DNA of 64,000 nt from Secundilactobacillus hailunensis (GTDB lineage: Bacteria > Bacillota > Bacilli > Lactobacillales > Lactobacillaceae), in contig NZ_BJDO01000003.1 of assembly GCF_005405185.1 (NCBI RefSeq), positions 55,667-119,666 of the forward strand, in the 5' to 3' direction. Position numbers and translations under genes: made by a program. Positions 8,957 to 17,352 of the stretch are shown one piece after another. The notes beneath the pieces were generated by a model that worked only from the letters and a program-made list of their open reading frames with translations, was not told the origin of the DNA and did not search any database. Each line of letters begins with the position of its first letter. Position 1 is the first letter of the stretch.

Positions 8957-9582
8957 TACTTATCATCTCCTGTTGTTCCGTTATCCCAAGAAAACGTTGC
9001 TGCTTGCTGCTCGTGCAACTTCTTCGAATGATCCAGCTGATCGGTTAAATCAACAAAATCCAAGAAGTCATCAAACAAGCCATCCAGCTTTTGGGCTTCA
9101 GTAGCCGATTTTAAATCGCCCTTATCATCAAAAGCTTGTAATGAGTGACCTAATAGGAACTCTGAGCTTGGTAGCACAGTTGCCTTTAGTTCTGGTGAAT
9201 CCAGAATCTGGCGTAACTGAGCCTGCGCTCTAGAAGCCCCTAAGGTTCCGTATGAGGTACCAACGATCATGACTGGTTTATCCATTAATGGATGAATCCC
9301 GTATGATAGCCATGCTAATGCACTTGATAACAGTGCTGGGATAGAATGATCATATTCTGGTGTCCCAATAATTACGCCGTCAGAAGCGTCGATCTTATCA
9401 GCCATATCACGTGCCTGTTGAGGAACGAAAGCTTCCTTCGTTTTCTTAAAGATCGGTAAGCCTTTCAGTTCAACAACGTCGATTTCAGCTTCGTCCGCAT
9501 ACCGCTTTTTCATATACTGCAATAGCTTCCGATTGGTTGATTTAACAGTGTTGGTCCCGACAAGTGCCACAAACTTTTTCAT
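8956..9582 (-). CDS. NADPH-dependent FMN reductase
   Basis: 208-residue flavodoxin-fold reductase homologous to the amino-terminal domain of its downstream partner: same GTNTVKSTNRKLL phosphate loop and TPEYDHSIPALLSSA segment, and the same SSEFLLG block. It lacks the PAS and repeat tail. It should reduce FMN, quinones or azo compounds with NAD(P)H. A GTG at 9594 is in frame, but the ATG at 9582 has the better-spaced GAAAGGGTG ribosome site. It is first in a two-gene leftward operon; its stop overlaps the next start by one base, suggesting the two enzymes are made in fixed ratio. Confidence 0.88.
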   Translation of the reverse strand: MKKFVALVGTNTVKSTNRKLLQYMKKRYADEAEIDVVELKGLPIFKKTKEAFVPQQARDMADKIDASDGVIIGTPEYDHSIPALLSSALAWLSYGIHPLMDKPVMIVGTSYGTLGASRAQAQLRQILDSPELKATVLPSSEFLLGHSLQAFDDKGDLKSATEAQKLDGLFDDFLDFVDLTDQLDHSKKLHEQQAATFSWDNGTTGDDK

Positions 9583-9909
9583 TTGTTTATTCACCCTTTC
9601 TAAGGGTCTCTGCAGACTGTTTCAGTGAATCAAGCAAATCAGTTCACCACGCTTGCAGAAACTTCTTGTGAAAAAATATACATACCAATATAGGATTGTA
9701 TCTTCTGTTAATATCATACCACGAATGCGCCAATATTTTGAGTAAAAATTCTCGTTATTTGGAGAATAATATATATTTTTGGAATTTTTTATATAACTGG
9801 ATTGTTTAGTTTCTTATTTGACCGTCGCTTTATTTTTTTAAAGTTTTTCTTGCATTACCCGTCGAAACGACCTATACTCGATAAGTCGCTCAGACCTATG
9901 GAGGCTATT

Positions 9910-10461
9910 ATGTATGAATTATTGATTCTTGGCATGCTCATGTCCCGCGACATGTCAGGCTATAAGTTACGGGGCGTTTTGGGCAGCGCGCTAGTGCCTC
10001 AGCGAAAGATTTCAAACGGCGTCATGTATCCGCTGCTTTCCAAATTGGAAACTAACGGTGACATCGTCTTCATTGAAAATCCCAAGGACCCTCGCAATAA
10101 GAAGTTAGCTCACATTACGGATACTGGCCGAACTCTTTTTTATCAACTCATGCAACAGCCAGTGCCAGAAGGCGCGCGTAATGAATCTATTTATCGCTTC
10201 AAGTTTCGGGGCATGTTTGCGGTGGATCGAACACAGCAACAGCAACTGCTGCAAGAGTATGCCGATAAAGTGCAAGAAGACCTCAATATTTATCGTAAAG
10301 TTCACGCGCATTTATCAGCGAAGTTAACTGATGAAGGCGTTAATCAAGACGCCCTAAAAGCTGGCATCCATTCAATTGAGCTGAGCATCGTCATCTGCCA
10401 GGCTAAACAGACCTGGGTAACGCAATATTTATCAGAAATTCAAAATAAGGAGTCAAAATAA
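9910..10461 (+). CDS. PadR family transcriptional regulator
   Basis: 183-residue winged-helix regulator of the PadR family (the group with a long carboxyl helical domain). Seen: amino-terminal ELLILGMLMSRDMSGYKL helix, a wing segment reading NGVMYPLLSKLE, then GDIVFIENPKDPRNKKLAHIT, and an alpha-helical carboxyl half for dimerisation. The frame extends upstream, but the ATG at 9910 follows TGGAGGC and begins the conserved domain. Its stop shares a base with the start of the MFS pump gene, so it very likely controls that pump and itself. Confidence 0.9.
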   Translation: MYELLILGMLMSRDMSGYKLRGVLGSALVPQRKISNGVMYPLLSKLETNGDIVFIENPKDPRNKKLAHITDTGRTLFYQLMQQPVPEGARNESIYRFKFRGMFAVDRTQQQQLLQEYADKVQEDLNIYRKVHAHLSAKLTDEGVNQDALKAGIHSIELSIVICQAKQTWVTQYLSEIQNKESK

Positions 10462-12044
10462 TGACACAAAAAACAAGTATTAAGCAGTGGATCGCATTAG
10501 CGGCCATGGGGCTAGGCGTTTTCATGGGACTACTGGATGTCACCGTTGTTAACGTCGCACTGCCAACCATGGTGCGTGATTTCAACACCACCTTTACCAA
10601 CCTGCAATGGGTCTTAAACGCCTATACATTAGTTTATGCCGTCACCTTAATGATCATGTCAAAACTGGGTGATATGTACGGCCGGAAGAAAATCTTCCTG
10701 GGGTCGTTGATCCTGTTCGTTATCGCCTCAGCCGTCAATGGAATGGCCTCTAGCCTGTTGATCTTAGATATCGGTCGTGGCGTGCAAGCCATCGGTGGTG
10801 CCGGGATGATGTCCTTATCAATGGCGTTAGTCGCTTCCAACTTCTCCGGTAAGGGCCGCGGTTTAGCGCTGGGTATTCTCGGCTCTGTCATTGGTGTTTC
10901 AACAGCATCTGGTCCGTTGATCGGTGGTTATTTGGTCGAAAACTTCGGCTGGTCATCGATCTTCTACGTTAACGTTCCCTTTGGAATTATCGCAACGATC
11001 TTAACCATTCTCTACGTTAAAGAAACCCCTAGTTATGGTAAGAACCAAAAAGTTGATCTGCTGGGCATGTTACTGTCCGCATTAGGGTTATTCGCAATTA
11101 TCTATGGTCTGATCGTCAAGGAAGGCCATCCACACTGGGACTGGACTGATGCGCGGGTCAGCAGCTGGCTGATTGGTGGCGTGGTCGTGATGATCGCCTT
11201 CATCATCGCCGAAGCTAAAGCCAAAGATCCCATGGTCAACCTGAAAATGTTCAAAAAGCCCCATTTCATTGGGGTCGTAATCGTCGCTTTCGCGTTAGGG
11301 GCTGGATTCTATGCCTATAACGCGTTCTTAACGGCGCTGATGCAGAACTACATTGGCTATTCTGCTACCCAAACTGGGGTCAGACAACTCGTCATGAGTG
11401 TTTGGTCACTGGTTTTGGGCCCGATTGTTGGAATCTTAAGTGCCCGCTACTCCAAGAAATGGATGATCAGCATCAGTATGTTCGTTGGAACACTGGGCTT
11501 TTGGTTAATGGCACGGGCAATCAGCCCAACCGTGAGTTTCGTCGATCTTTGGCCTGGCATGGTGTTCATGGGAATTGCTAACGGAATGGTCAACCCCTTG
11601 CTCAACACTGCTGGGATGGAAGGTATTCCCGCCAATGAAATGGGCATGGCTTCTGGTTTACTGAACGTCTTCCGTCAATTAGGGACCACCATTGGCGTGG
11701 TTGTATTGGGCCTGCTTCAGGACAATCAATACGAAACCTATCTGAATAATCACCTGTCTTCGATCAATATGCCGGCACCAGCACTTAGCGGTCTTAAAAA
11801 AGCGCTGATTGACGCTGGACCATTTTCTGGCCACGGTATCGCCTTTTCTAATCGATTGAGTCACGCGCCATTTGCACAAGACTTTCAGCGGATCGTCATT
11901 CACGCTTATGATAACGGGATGATAACCGTTGCAATCAGTTCAGCAATTCTGGCTTTAATCGGTGGTATTGCCGCTGCCGTCTTGCTGCAACGGAATCCGA
12001 AATCAGTTGAAATTCCAGTTAAGCAGCCAGAAGAAAATAACTAA
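10461..12044 (+). CDS. MFS multidrug exporter, DHA2 (EmrB/QacA) family
   Basis: 527-residue drug/proton antiporter of the 14-helix DHA2 family. Seen: the amino-terminal helix with LDVTVVNVALPTM, which carries the conserved Asp of helix 1; the motif A loop GDMYGRKK; and motif C in helix 5 (GVSTASGPLIGG). It is coupled to the preceding padR gene by a one-base stop/start overlap, which suggests a substrate-inducible efflux unit. A stem-loop terminator follows. The transported compound cannot be read from sequence. Confidence 0.92.
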   Translation: MTQKTSIKQWIALAAMGLGVFMGLLDVTVVNVALPTMVRDFNTTFTNLQWVLNAYTLVYAVTLMIMSKLGDMYGRKKIFLGSLILFVIASAVNGMASSLLILDIGRGVQAIGGAGMMSLSMALVASNFSGKGRGLALGILGSVIGVSTASGPLIGGYLVENFGWSSIFYVNVPFGIIATILTILYVKETPSYGKNQKVDLLGMLLSALGLFAIIYGLIVKEGHPHWDWTDARVSSWLIGGVVVMIAFIIAEAKAKDPMVNLKMFKKPHFIGVVIVAFALGAGFYAYNAFLTALMQNYIGYSATQTGVRQLVMSVWSLVLGPIVGILSARYSKKWMISISMFVGTLGFWLMARAISPTVSFVDLWPGMVFMGIANGMVNPLLNTAGMEGIPANEMGMASGLLNVFRQLGTTIGVVVLGLLQDNQYETYLNNHLSSINMPAPALSGLKKALIDAGPFSGHGIAFSNRLSHAPFAQDFQRIVIHAYDNGMITVAISSAILALIGGIAAAVLLQRNPKSVEIPVKQPEENN

Positions 12045-12052
12045 TTTATCGC

Positions 12053-12103
12053 TAAAAATGACCTGGTTACCAGTTAATTCTGATAATCAGGCCATTTTTA
12101 TAC
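12053..12103. terminator. terminator between the MFS and TetR genes
   Basis: Imperfect hairpin with outer arms AAAAATGACCTG and CAGGCCATTTTT around an AT-rich loop. It can act for both convergent genes. Confidence 0.65.
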
Positions 12104-12107
12104 CATT

Positions 12108-12758
12108 TTATTTGGAATCCTTACTGAGTGCGTGTACGATCAAGTCTTCAATCGTTTGTAAATCAGCATCTTCATCGAATTTAGCATCCGGCAGTAAGAC
12201 TTGCTGCTGAATAAAGTAAGTTAATAACTGACCGGAAATCGTTCGTAGGACCGCTACTGGAGCTAATTCTGTCCGCAAACTGCCGCTCTTTTTTAGTTCC
12301 CCGTAAATATTATCGATGAACATCGGTGCGGTTTCCTTCATAAATGTTTGAAACATTGCTCTGGTATTGGCGTTGGTCATAATCTGTGTCAGAAAGATCA
12401 AAGCCACTTCCTTATTTTGCTTCACGAATTCGTACCGGTTGCGGACTAGAAAATGCACGGCATCCCGCAAAGAAGCTGGCTTAGGGATATCTGACAGAAA
12501 ATCTTCTCGATATTCAGGTAAAAGATGATCGATCATAGGCTTTAAAATTGCCGTCAGTAGATCATCCTTAGTCTTAAAATACTTAAAGATCGTTGCCTGA
12601 CTAATACCGGCATTTTTAGCAATGGCCATGGTTGAAGTCCCGTCAAATCCTTGCTTGGAAAACAACTCCAAAGCTGATAGCATGGCAGAGCGTTTACCAT
12701 TAGGCATTTCCTGTGCTTCAAGCCAATCACGATAACTTGCTGAAATTTCTTGTTTCAA
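12108..12758 (-). CDS. TetR family regulator of the adjacent ABC exporter
   Basis: 216-residue TetR/AcrR repressor. The amino-terminal HTH includes SALELFSKQGFDGTSTM and AKNAGISQATIFKYF, the standard helix-turn-helix plus tyrosine-phenylalanine pair; the rest is a helical ligand domain. The start is TTG at 12758, with a GGGGGG ribosome site; no upstream ATG fits. It is the last gene of a three-gene leftward operon (ATPase, permease, regulator). The long palindrome before the ATPase gene is its probable operator, making the operon self-regulated. Confidence 0.9.
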   Translation of the reverse strand: MKQEISASYRDWLEAQEMPNGKRSAMLSALELFSKQGFDGTSTMAIAKNAGISQATIFKYFKTKDDLLTAILKPMIDHLLPEYREDFLSDIPKPASLRDAVHFLVRNRYEFVKQNKEVALIFLTQIMTNANTRAMFQTFMKETAPMFIDNIYGELKKSGSLRTELAPVAVLRTISGQLLTYFIQQQVLLPDAKFDEDADLQTIEDLIVHALSKDSK

Positions 12759-12769
12759 TGTAATCCCCC

Positions 12770-13915
12770 CTATACTTTCCGGTAGCGTCTGAGCCCTCTG
12801 ATATTTAGGAAGGTCAGCACGACTAAGAAGATCAGCAAGACACCAATATCACCACCGAACGTGAATAGACTCTTCCCCTGCATCATGATTCCAGTAACTG
12901 CATCGCCGGAATATTTGATTGGAATGATATAGGAAATATCTTGAATCCAGCTGGCCATGGAATCCATTGGAATGATACCAGAGAAGAAAATTTGTGGAAT
13001 GATCAGGATTGGGATAAACTGCATCATTTGGAATTCGGAGTTGGCAAAGGTCGATAATAAAATACCAAATGCCAGCGCCACTAGGGCCAAAATCAAATTG
13101 ATGACGATAATACTGATAACATTACCAACAACTTCAACCCCTAACAGCCAAATTGTGGCCATGACAATCAGAATAGTTTGGAAAATTGCTAAAATACCAT
13201 AACTCCCCATGTAACCAAACACGATTTCTGAACGTCTAACCGGCGTTGCTAGTAACCTGGAGAGCGTTCCACTGGTTCTTTCCTTTAAGAGTGCCATGCC
13301 TGAGATCAGGAATACGAAGAAGAAAACAAAGAAACCCATCAGAATTGGTAGCATTTTATCAAAGAAACCGGTACTAGAATCACCGTAAACATAGTGGTTC
13401 GTAATTTGCGGAGTGGCGGCTTTTTTCTGTGTTGGCATCTGCTGTTGCATCTGCTTTTGTACTGGTGTTGGTAACGTTGCCTGTAATTTACCAATGGTTT
13501 TCTGAGCAACACCCAACTGGGTCTTCATTTGATTAATATTGGTTTGGGTCAAAGCAGACTTGAAAGCCATTTTGACGGCCGATGTTTTACTAGAATCCGT
13601 ATTCGCATAGGTTAAACTATAATCATTGCCAGTCTTGTGGATAATCGCATCGATTTTATCAGCCTTCATGGCCTTTTTGGCATTAGCTTGACTGGCGTAA
13701 TGCTGAACGTTAACGTGCTTGACCCTATCTAAATTAGTTGAAACGCTAGTCGTTACCCCCACTGTTCCAACCTCTACGTTGGTGGTGGAGTTCGCCGTAA
13801 AAATGACACTCATCAACCACAAAACCAAGATCGGTGCTAAAAACATCAAGGCTAATGAACGCTTATCACGTAGCATTTCGGTTAATACCCGTTTCATAAT
13901 TGCAAATGTTCTCAT
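12770..13915 (-). CDS. ABC-2 type exporter permease
   Basis: 381-residue permease of the ABC-2 family. One amino-terminal transmembrane helix (residues 20-40) is followed by a long extracellular domain of about 140 residues, then five carboxyl-terminal helices. The topology is typical of drug or lipid exporters of the YhgE/LinH type. The segment RTSGTLSRLLATPVRR after the second helix is the coupling motif of the family. Its ATG overlaps the ATPase stop (ATGA). Substrate unknown; TetR control suggests a toxic compound. Confidence 0.9.
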   Translation of the reverse strand: MRTFAIMKRVLTEMLRDKRSLALMFLAPILVLWLMSVIFTANSTTNVEVGTVGVTTSVSTNLDRVKHVNVQHYASQANAKKAMKADKIDAIIHKTGNDYSLTYANTDSSKTSAVKMAFKSALTQTNINQMKTQLGVAQKTIGKLQATLPTPVQKQMQQQMPTQKKAATPQITNHYVYGDSSTGFFDKMLPILMGFFVFFFVFLISGMALLKERTSGTLSRLLATPVRRSEIVFGYMGSYGILAIFQTILIVMATIWLLGVEVVGNVISIIVINLILALVALAFGILLSTFANSEFQMMQFIPILIIPQIFFSGIIPMDSMASWIQDISYIIPIKYSGDAVTGIMMQGKSLFTFGGDIGVLLIFLVVLTFLNIRGLRRYRKV

Positions 13916-14637
13916 TGTAATTCACCTTCTGCCTTCAAAAATACGTCTTCAATTGAATCGACTTTGTACTGCATTTTAAGTGCTACCGGTTCATCAAAAG
14001 CAATCACCGAGCCGCCCAATAATAATGCCACCTTATCTGTCAGTTCAGCTTCATCCATCACGTGGGTAGTGATGAGAATACTGCGGCCTTCATCGCGAAT
14101 AGAATCAAGCTCACGCCAAATTTGTCGTCGTAGCGCTGGATCAATACCCACAGTTGGTTCGTCTAATACCAGTAATTCAGGATTCCCTAATAGCGCGATT
14201 GATAATGAAAGTCGACGCATCATGCCACCAGAATAACCGCTCACCCGCTTGTCGAGATCATCTTGCAGATCAACCACCTTGGCCACGTGATCGATAGAAG
14301 CGCTAATTTCAGCCTTCTTAATGCCTTTCATCTGAGCGAAAAACTTTAAATTTTCTCGGCCAGATAAGGAATCATATAATGCGTCAGTCTGCGCCATATA
14401 GCCGATTCGTGACAGTAACTTTCGATTAGGCATCACTTGTCCAAAGACCGTTGCACTGCCACCGTCCGCAACTTCCATACCCAAGGCTGTTTTAATAACC
14501 GTTGATTTGCCAGCACCCGATGGACCAATCAAACCAACAATCTGTTTGGGCATAACCGCTAAATTCACATCCTTCAAAACCGTTTGTTTGCCAAATTTTT
14601 TAACTAAATGTTTCAAATCAATAATTGCATTAGGCAT
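13912..14637 (-). CDS. ABC transporter ATP-binding protein
   Basis: 241-residue ATPase partner of the downstream permease. Seen: Walker A GPSGAGKST, signature SGYSGGMMRRLSL (a slightly atypical LSGGQ variant, as in many ABC-2 exporters), Walker B LLVLDEPTVGID and the H-loop ITTHVMDEAE. A longer frame exists, but the ATG at 14637 with GGAGG seven bases upstream is the natural start; the extra upstream segment would read through the operator. First gene of the exporter-regulator operon. Confidence 0.93.
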   Translation of the reverse strand: MPNAIIDLKHLVKKFGKQTVLKDVNLAVMPKQIVGLIGPSGAGKSTVIKTALGMEVADGGSATVFGQVMPNRKLLSRIGYMAQTDALYDSLSGRENLKFFAQMKGIKKAEISASIDHVAKVVDLQDDLDKRVSGYSGGMMRRLSLSIALLGNPELLVLDEPTVGIDPALRRQIWRELDSIRDEGRSILITTHVMDEAELTDKVALLLGGSVIAFDEPVALKMQYKVDSIEDVFLKAEGELQ

Positions 14638-14658
14638 TTCAATTCCTCCATTCAAGGT

Positions 14659-14696
14659 AAGTGATTGATTACTCACTAGTGAGTAATCAATCACTT
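14659..14696. promoter_or_regulatory. 38-bp perfect palindrome, probable TetR operator
   Basis: Each arm is AAGTGATTGATTACTCACT, meeting in the core ACTAGT. It lies 22 bases upstream of the ATPase start and overlaps where the promoter must be. The core ACTCACTAGTGAGT resembles operators of other TetR/AcrR regulators. The gene for a TetR protein is in the operon it precedes. Confidence 0.75.
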
Positions 14697-14711
14697 TTTT
14701 AAAAATGCAAT

Positions 14712-14744
14712 AAAAAACGAACTTCATTTACACGAAGTTCGTTA
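14712..14744 (-). terminator. terminator after the YdeI-like gene
   Basis: Stem AACGAACTTC with its complement, loop of about seven bases, and a run of T on the minus strand. Confidence 0.8.
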
Positions 14745-14749
14745 ATACC

Positions 14750-14995
14750 CTATTCCTTAGGTCGTGAATCATACGCCCGTTTTGATTTGTAGCCCGCTTT
14801 AAAGACCACCTTCATTTGTTCAATGTGACGCTGTTGAGTAGCTTCAGCTTTAGCCCCGAAAATAAAACGAGCCCACTCCCGCTGGTAGCCTGGTGTTAAG
14901 TCAGTGAAGAACTTTTGTAAATCAGCATCTTTAGCCAATAGTTCAGTGACTTCAGGAATATCTTTTTCGTAATCTGCTAATGGTTTTTGTGCCAT
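14750..14995 (-). CDS. short YdeI/OmpD-associated domain protein
   Basis: 81-residue protein corresponding to the carboxyl-terminal OmdA/YdeI domain (LTPGYQREWARFIFGAK, then a Thr-Gln-Arg/His segment and KAGYKSKRAYD). Family members in other bacteria were linked to bacteriocin tolerance, but the molecular role is not established. The ATG has an AAAGGGGTGATC ribosome site. It is a single gene with its own terminator. The length is half that of two-domain relatives; stand-alone short forms are common in lactobacilli, so I do not call it truncated. Confidence 0.75.
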   Translation of the reverse strand: MAQKPLADYEKDIPEVTELLAKDADLQKFFTDLTPGYQREWARFIFGAKAEATQQRHIEQMKVVFKAGYKSKRAYDSRPKE

Positions 14996-15059
14996 CTCTG
15001 ATCACCCCTTTTTTATAATGCCATCAGTATAGCATTTTTAACGACTAAAATTGACAAAA

Positions 15060-15095
15060 AATAAGACCCACCAGCAGTCACTGATGAGTCTTATT
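15060..15095 (-). terminator. terminator of the sugar kinase/dehydrogenase operon
   Basis: Hairpin with AATAAGAC/GTCTTATT outer arms and a shorter inner stem, followed by TTTTTTG on the minus strand. Confidence 0.75.
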
Positions 15096-15101
15096 ATTTG
15101 A

Positions 15102-15875
15102 TTAACGCCCGACATCCAACGCCTGATGTTTCAGGTTCGGAAAGACGATCCGATCGGCAATTCCCGTGATGCTGCCTTGGAATAGAAAGGCAAACAAGGT
15201 ACCAATCCCAATATTGACTAGACTGCCCGTCATGAGCACTGCAATCAGCCCCATGATAGTCGGTGGTACGTAGGAGAACCACATTGCAAGCGTCACGTTA
15301 CCATGACAATACCGGTAGCGCAGAATCTGAGTGAGATCATCGGCTGGGTGCAAGACCAAGTTCACCCGCTGATAGATGGAGATGGCAGTTCCCATGCAAG
15401 CCACACCGATGAAGTTAATCAGCACGTACAACGTCACCATGCCTGGCGAATAAGCGTTTGGCATAATGCGGTTGAAAATGTCACCAAACCACTGAATAAA
15501 TAGTGAGAATGGTAGCAGAAAGGCAAAGTTACCTAAAACCCGTTGCCATTCAAAGTGGTGCATTAACGCTGCATTGAGCAGTGAGATGATCATCCCTAAT
15601 ACTAGGAAAGCCCAAAACAAGACCATTGAATTATTTCCCAGTAAGGCATGACCTAAGTTCGATTCAGCCGCGGTCCAGTACGCGGAACCTAGAAACGACG
15701 GGTGAATATGCGTGCTAGTAACCAACGTAAGGACGTTTCCCAGCGAGTTGATCACAAGCGAAATAGCAAAATATCCTAGCGATGCTGCCATACTAATGTT
15801 ACGTTTTGAAGATTGTGCGGATAGTGTTACTGGTTGGTGAACTGCATTCATCGCTTTTTCACGCCCTTTCGTCAT
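15102..15875 (-). CDS. YczE-like integral membrane protein
   Basis: 257-residue membrane protein with about five or six hydrophobic segments, related by pattern to the YczE/YitT group of small membrane proteins (GNVLTLVTS in the first helix, a short DDLTQILRYRY loop, VLMTGSLVNIGIGTLF late). Function not established; it might move a sugar or metabolite made by the operon. The ATG at 15875 overlaps the VOC gene stop (TAATG); an in-frame ATG at 15851 has an AAAGGGCG sequence upstream and is an alternative start. Last gene of the four-gene leftward operon. Confidence 0.7.
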   Translation of the reverse strand: MTKGREKAMNAVHQPVTLSAQSSKRNISMAASLGYFAISLVINSLGNVLTLVTSTHIHPSFLGSAYWTAAESNLGHALLGNNSMVLFWAFLVLGMIISLLNAALMHHFEWQRVLGNFAFLLPFSLFIQWFGDIFNRIMPNAYSPGMVTLYVLINFIGVACMGTAISIYQRVNLVLHPADDLTQILRYRYCHGNVTLAMWFSYVPPTIMGLIAVLMTGSLVNIGIGTLFAFLFQGSITGIADRIVFPNLKHQALDVGR

Positions 15876-16273
15876 TACTTTGTCAGTTTTTCACAGAATT
15901 CAATCTTTTCATGGTTAGGTCCCTGAATATTGAAGAACCGAATACCATGATCCCAGAATGAAGGAATTGATTGAATCTCTTTATCCAAGAAGGTAATCCC
16001 ATCAAGTTCATGAACGGCCTTCCAAGCATTATCAATGTCCGTTGCATTTAATGAAACATGGTTGATAGCACCGGTCTTCATTACCACCGGATCACCTTCC
16101 CAGGTTTCGATGATGTAGTTACCGAGCTGCAAGAAGGCACAGCGGTTCTCACCGTTATGGAACAAACCGGCAACCTTAAAACCCAGTTTCTTGTAAAATG
16201 CAATGGTGACGTCTAGATCTTTTGATGGGATCCCAACGTGTTGGATACCCGTTACGTAATCAGTTAGTTTCAT
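15875..16273 (-). CDS. VOC family (glyoxalase-like) protein
   Basis: 132-residue vicinal-oxygen-chelate protein made of paired beta-alpha-beta-beta-beta modules. His12 in GIQHVGI and the carboxyl-terminal GPNHEKIEFCE segment with its Glu fit metal ligands. Such small VOC proteins include lactoylglutathione lyases, epimerases and dioxygenases; the exact reaction cannot be read here. In an operon with a zinc dehydrogenase and a sugar kinase it may isomerise or detoxify a sugar-derived carbonyl. Good GGAGTAATAAATC ribosome site. Confidence 0.82.
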   Translation of the reverse strand: MKLTDYVTGIQHVGIPSKDLDVTIAFYKKLGFKVAGLFHNGENRCAFLQLGNYIIETWEGDPVVMKTGAINHVSLNATDIDNAWKAVHELDGITFLDKEIQSIPSFWDHGIRFFNIQGPNHEKIEFCEKLTK

Positions 16274-16314
16274 GATTTATTACTCCTTAGTCTGATTTAC
16301 TGAAACAACGTCCG

Positions 16315-17322
16315 TTACTTCTCGTCGCTGACTTTAACAACGGCTTTAGAAACATTCGGAACCTTGCCTTCAAGTACATCAGCAACTTGTGAGAAGTTCA
16401 ATTCATGACTGATCAATGGCAATACATCAACTTTACCGCTTGCAAGAAGAGCAATAGCATCTTCGAAAGCGTTCGGGTTAATGAATGAGCCTTGGATGGT
16501 CAATTGCTTTTGATAAACTTCGTAAGTGTTCATCTGGAAGTGTTGGTTAGGTTTGCCGACACCAAACATCAAAACTTGAGCACCTTTACGAGTAGCTTCA
16601 ACGGCTTCTTCTTGAGTTTCTGGTAACCCAACGGCTTCAATCACAACATCGTAGTCACTAGGAATCTTGTCACGAGTAGTGTTATAAATGTTAGTAACAC
16701 CGAACTTGTCCTTGTTGAACTTCAGTGTGTCGTCAATGATGCCGGCGAAGTCGACTTGGTGAACACCATAAGCTTCAAGCAATTGTACGAATAATTGACC
16801 CATGAAGCCATCACCAATAACCAAAGCCTTTTGATATGGGGTCAACTTCAAGAGTTGAACACCATGAACGGCACATGATAATGGTTCAGTAGTAGCACCG
16901 GCCTTTAATGAAACGCTGTCTGGTAAGTGATAAACGACCTTGGCTGGAGCGGTGAAGAATTCTTCTAGGCCACCATCGCGGGTAACACCAACGGCTGACA
17001 AACTGTCACATAATTCTGGGCGGGCAGTCCGGCAGTAGAAGCACTTACCACAGTAGATGTTAGGGTCAACGGTCACACGGTCGCCGACTTTGAAGCCATC
17101 AACATCAGCACCAACAGCTTCAACGATCCCTGAGTTTTCATGGCCTAAAACGATTGGTGGAACGGCGTTAGCTGAACCAGGAAGGCCATTGTACAGTGCA
17201 TGGTCAGTCCCACAGATACCAGCATAGGCAGTGTGAACTAAAATCTCGTCAGCTTTAGGGGTTGGCTTGTTGTATTCCTTAATTTCCATTTTCTTAGTTC
17301 CAGTAAGTACTAAACTCTTCAT
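16315..17322 (-). CDS. zinc-dependent alcohol/polyol dehydrogenase (MDR superfamily)
   Basis: 335-residue medium-chain dehydrogenase of the sorbitol/threonine dehydrogenase group. Catalytic zinc ligands: Cys in GICGTDHALY and the GHENSG His-Glu pair. Structural zinc ligands: CGKCFYCRTARPELC. The nucleotide fold holds VIGDGFMGQL, a slightly altered GxGxxG. It probably interconverts a polyol and a ketose with NAD(P). Lying directly behind a fructokinase-type ROK gene, it would feed the kinase with a ketose. Start ATG with AAAGGAGAG. Codon use (ACTTG-rich, no rare codons) suggests strong expression. Confidence 0.92.
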   Translation of the reverse strand: MKSLVLTGTKKMEIKEYNKPTPKADEILVHTAYAGICGTDHALYNGLPGSANAVPPIVLGHENSGIVEAVGADVDGFKVGDRVTVDPNIYCGKCFYCRTARPELCDSLSAVGVTRDGGLEEFFTAPAKVVYHLPDSVSLKAGATTEPLSCAVHGVQLLKLTPYQKALVIGDGFMGQLFVQLLEAYGVHQVDFAGIIDDTLKFNKDKFGVTNIYNTTRDKIPSDYDVVIEAVGLPETQEEAVEATRKGAQVLMFGVGKPNQHFQMNTYEVYQKQLTIQGSFINPNAFEDAIALLASGKVDVLPLISHELNFSQVADVLEGKVPNVSKAVVKVSDEK

Positions 17323-17352
17323 AAATAATCTCTCCTTTAAATTTTTAAATCA

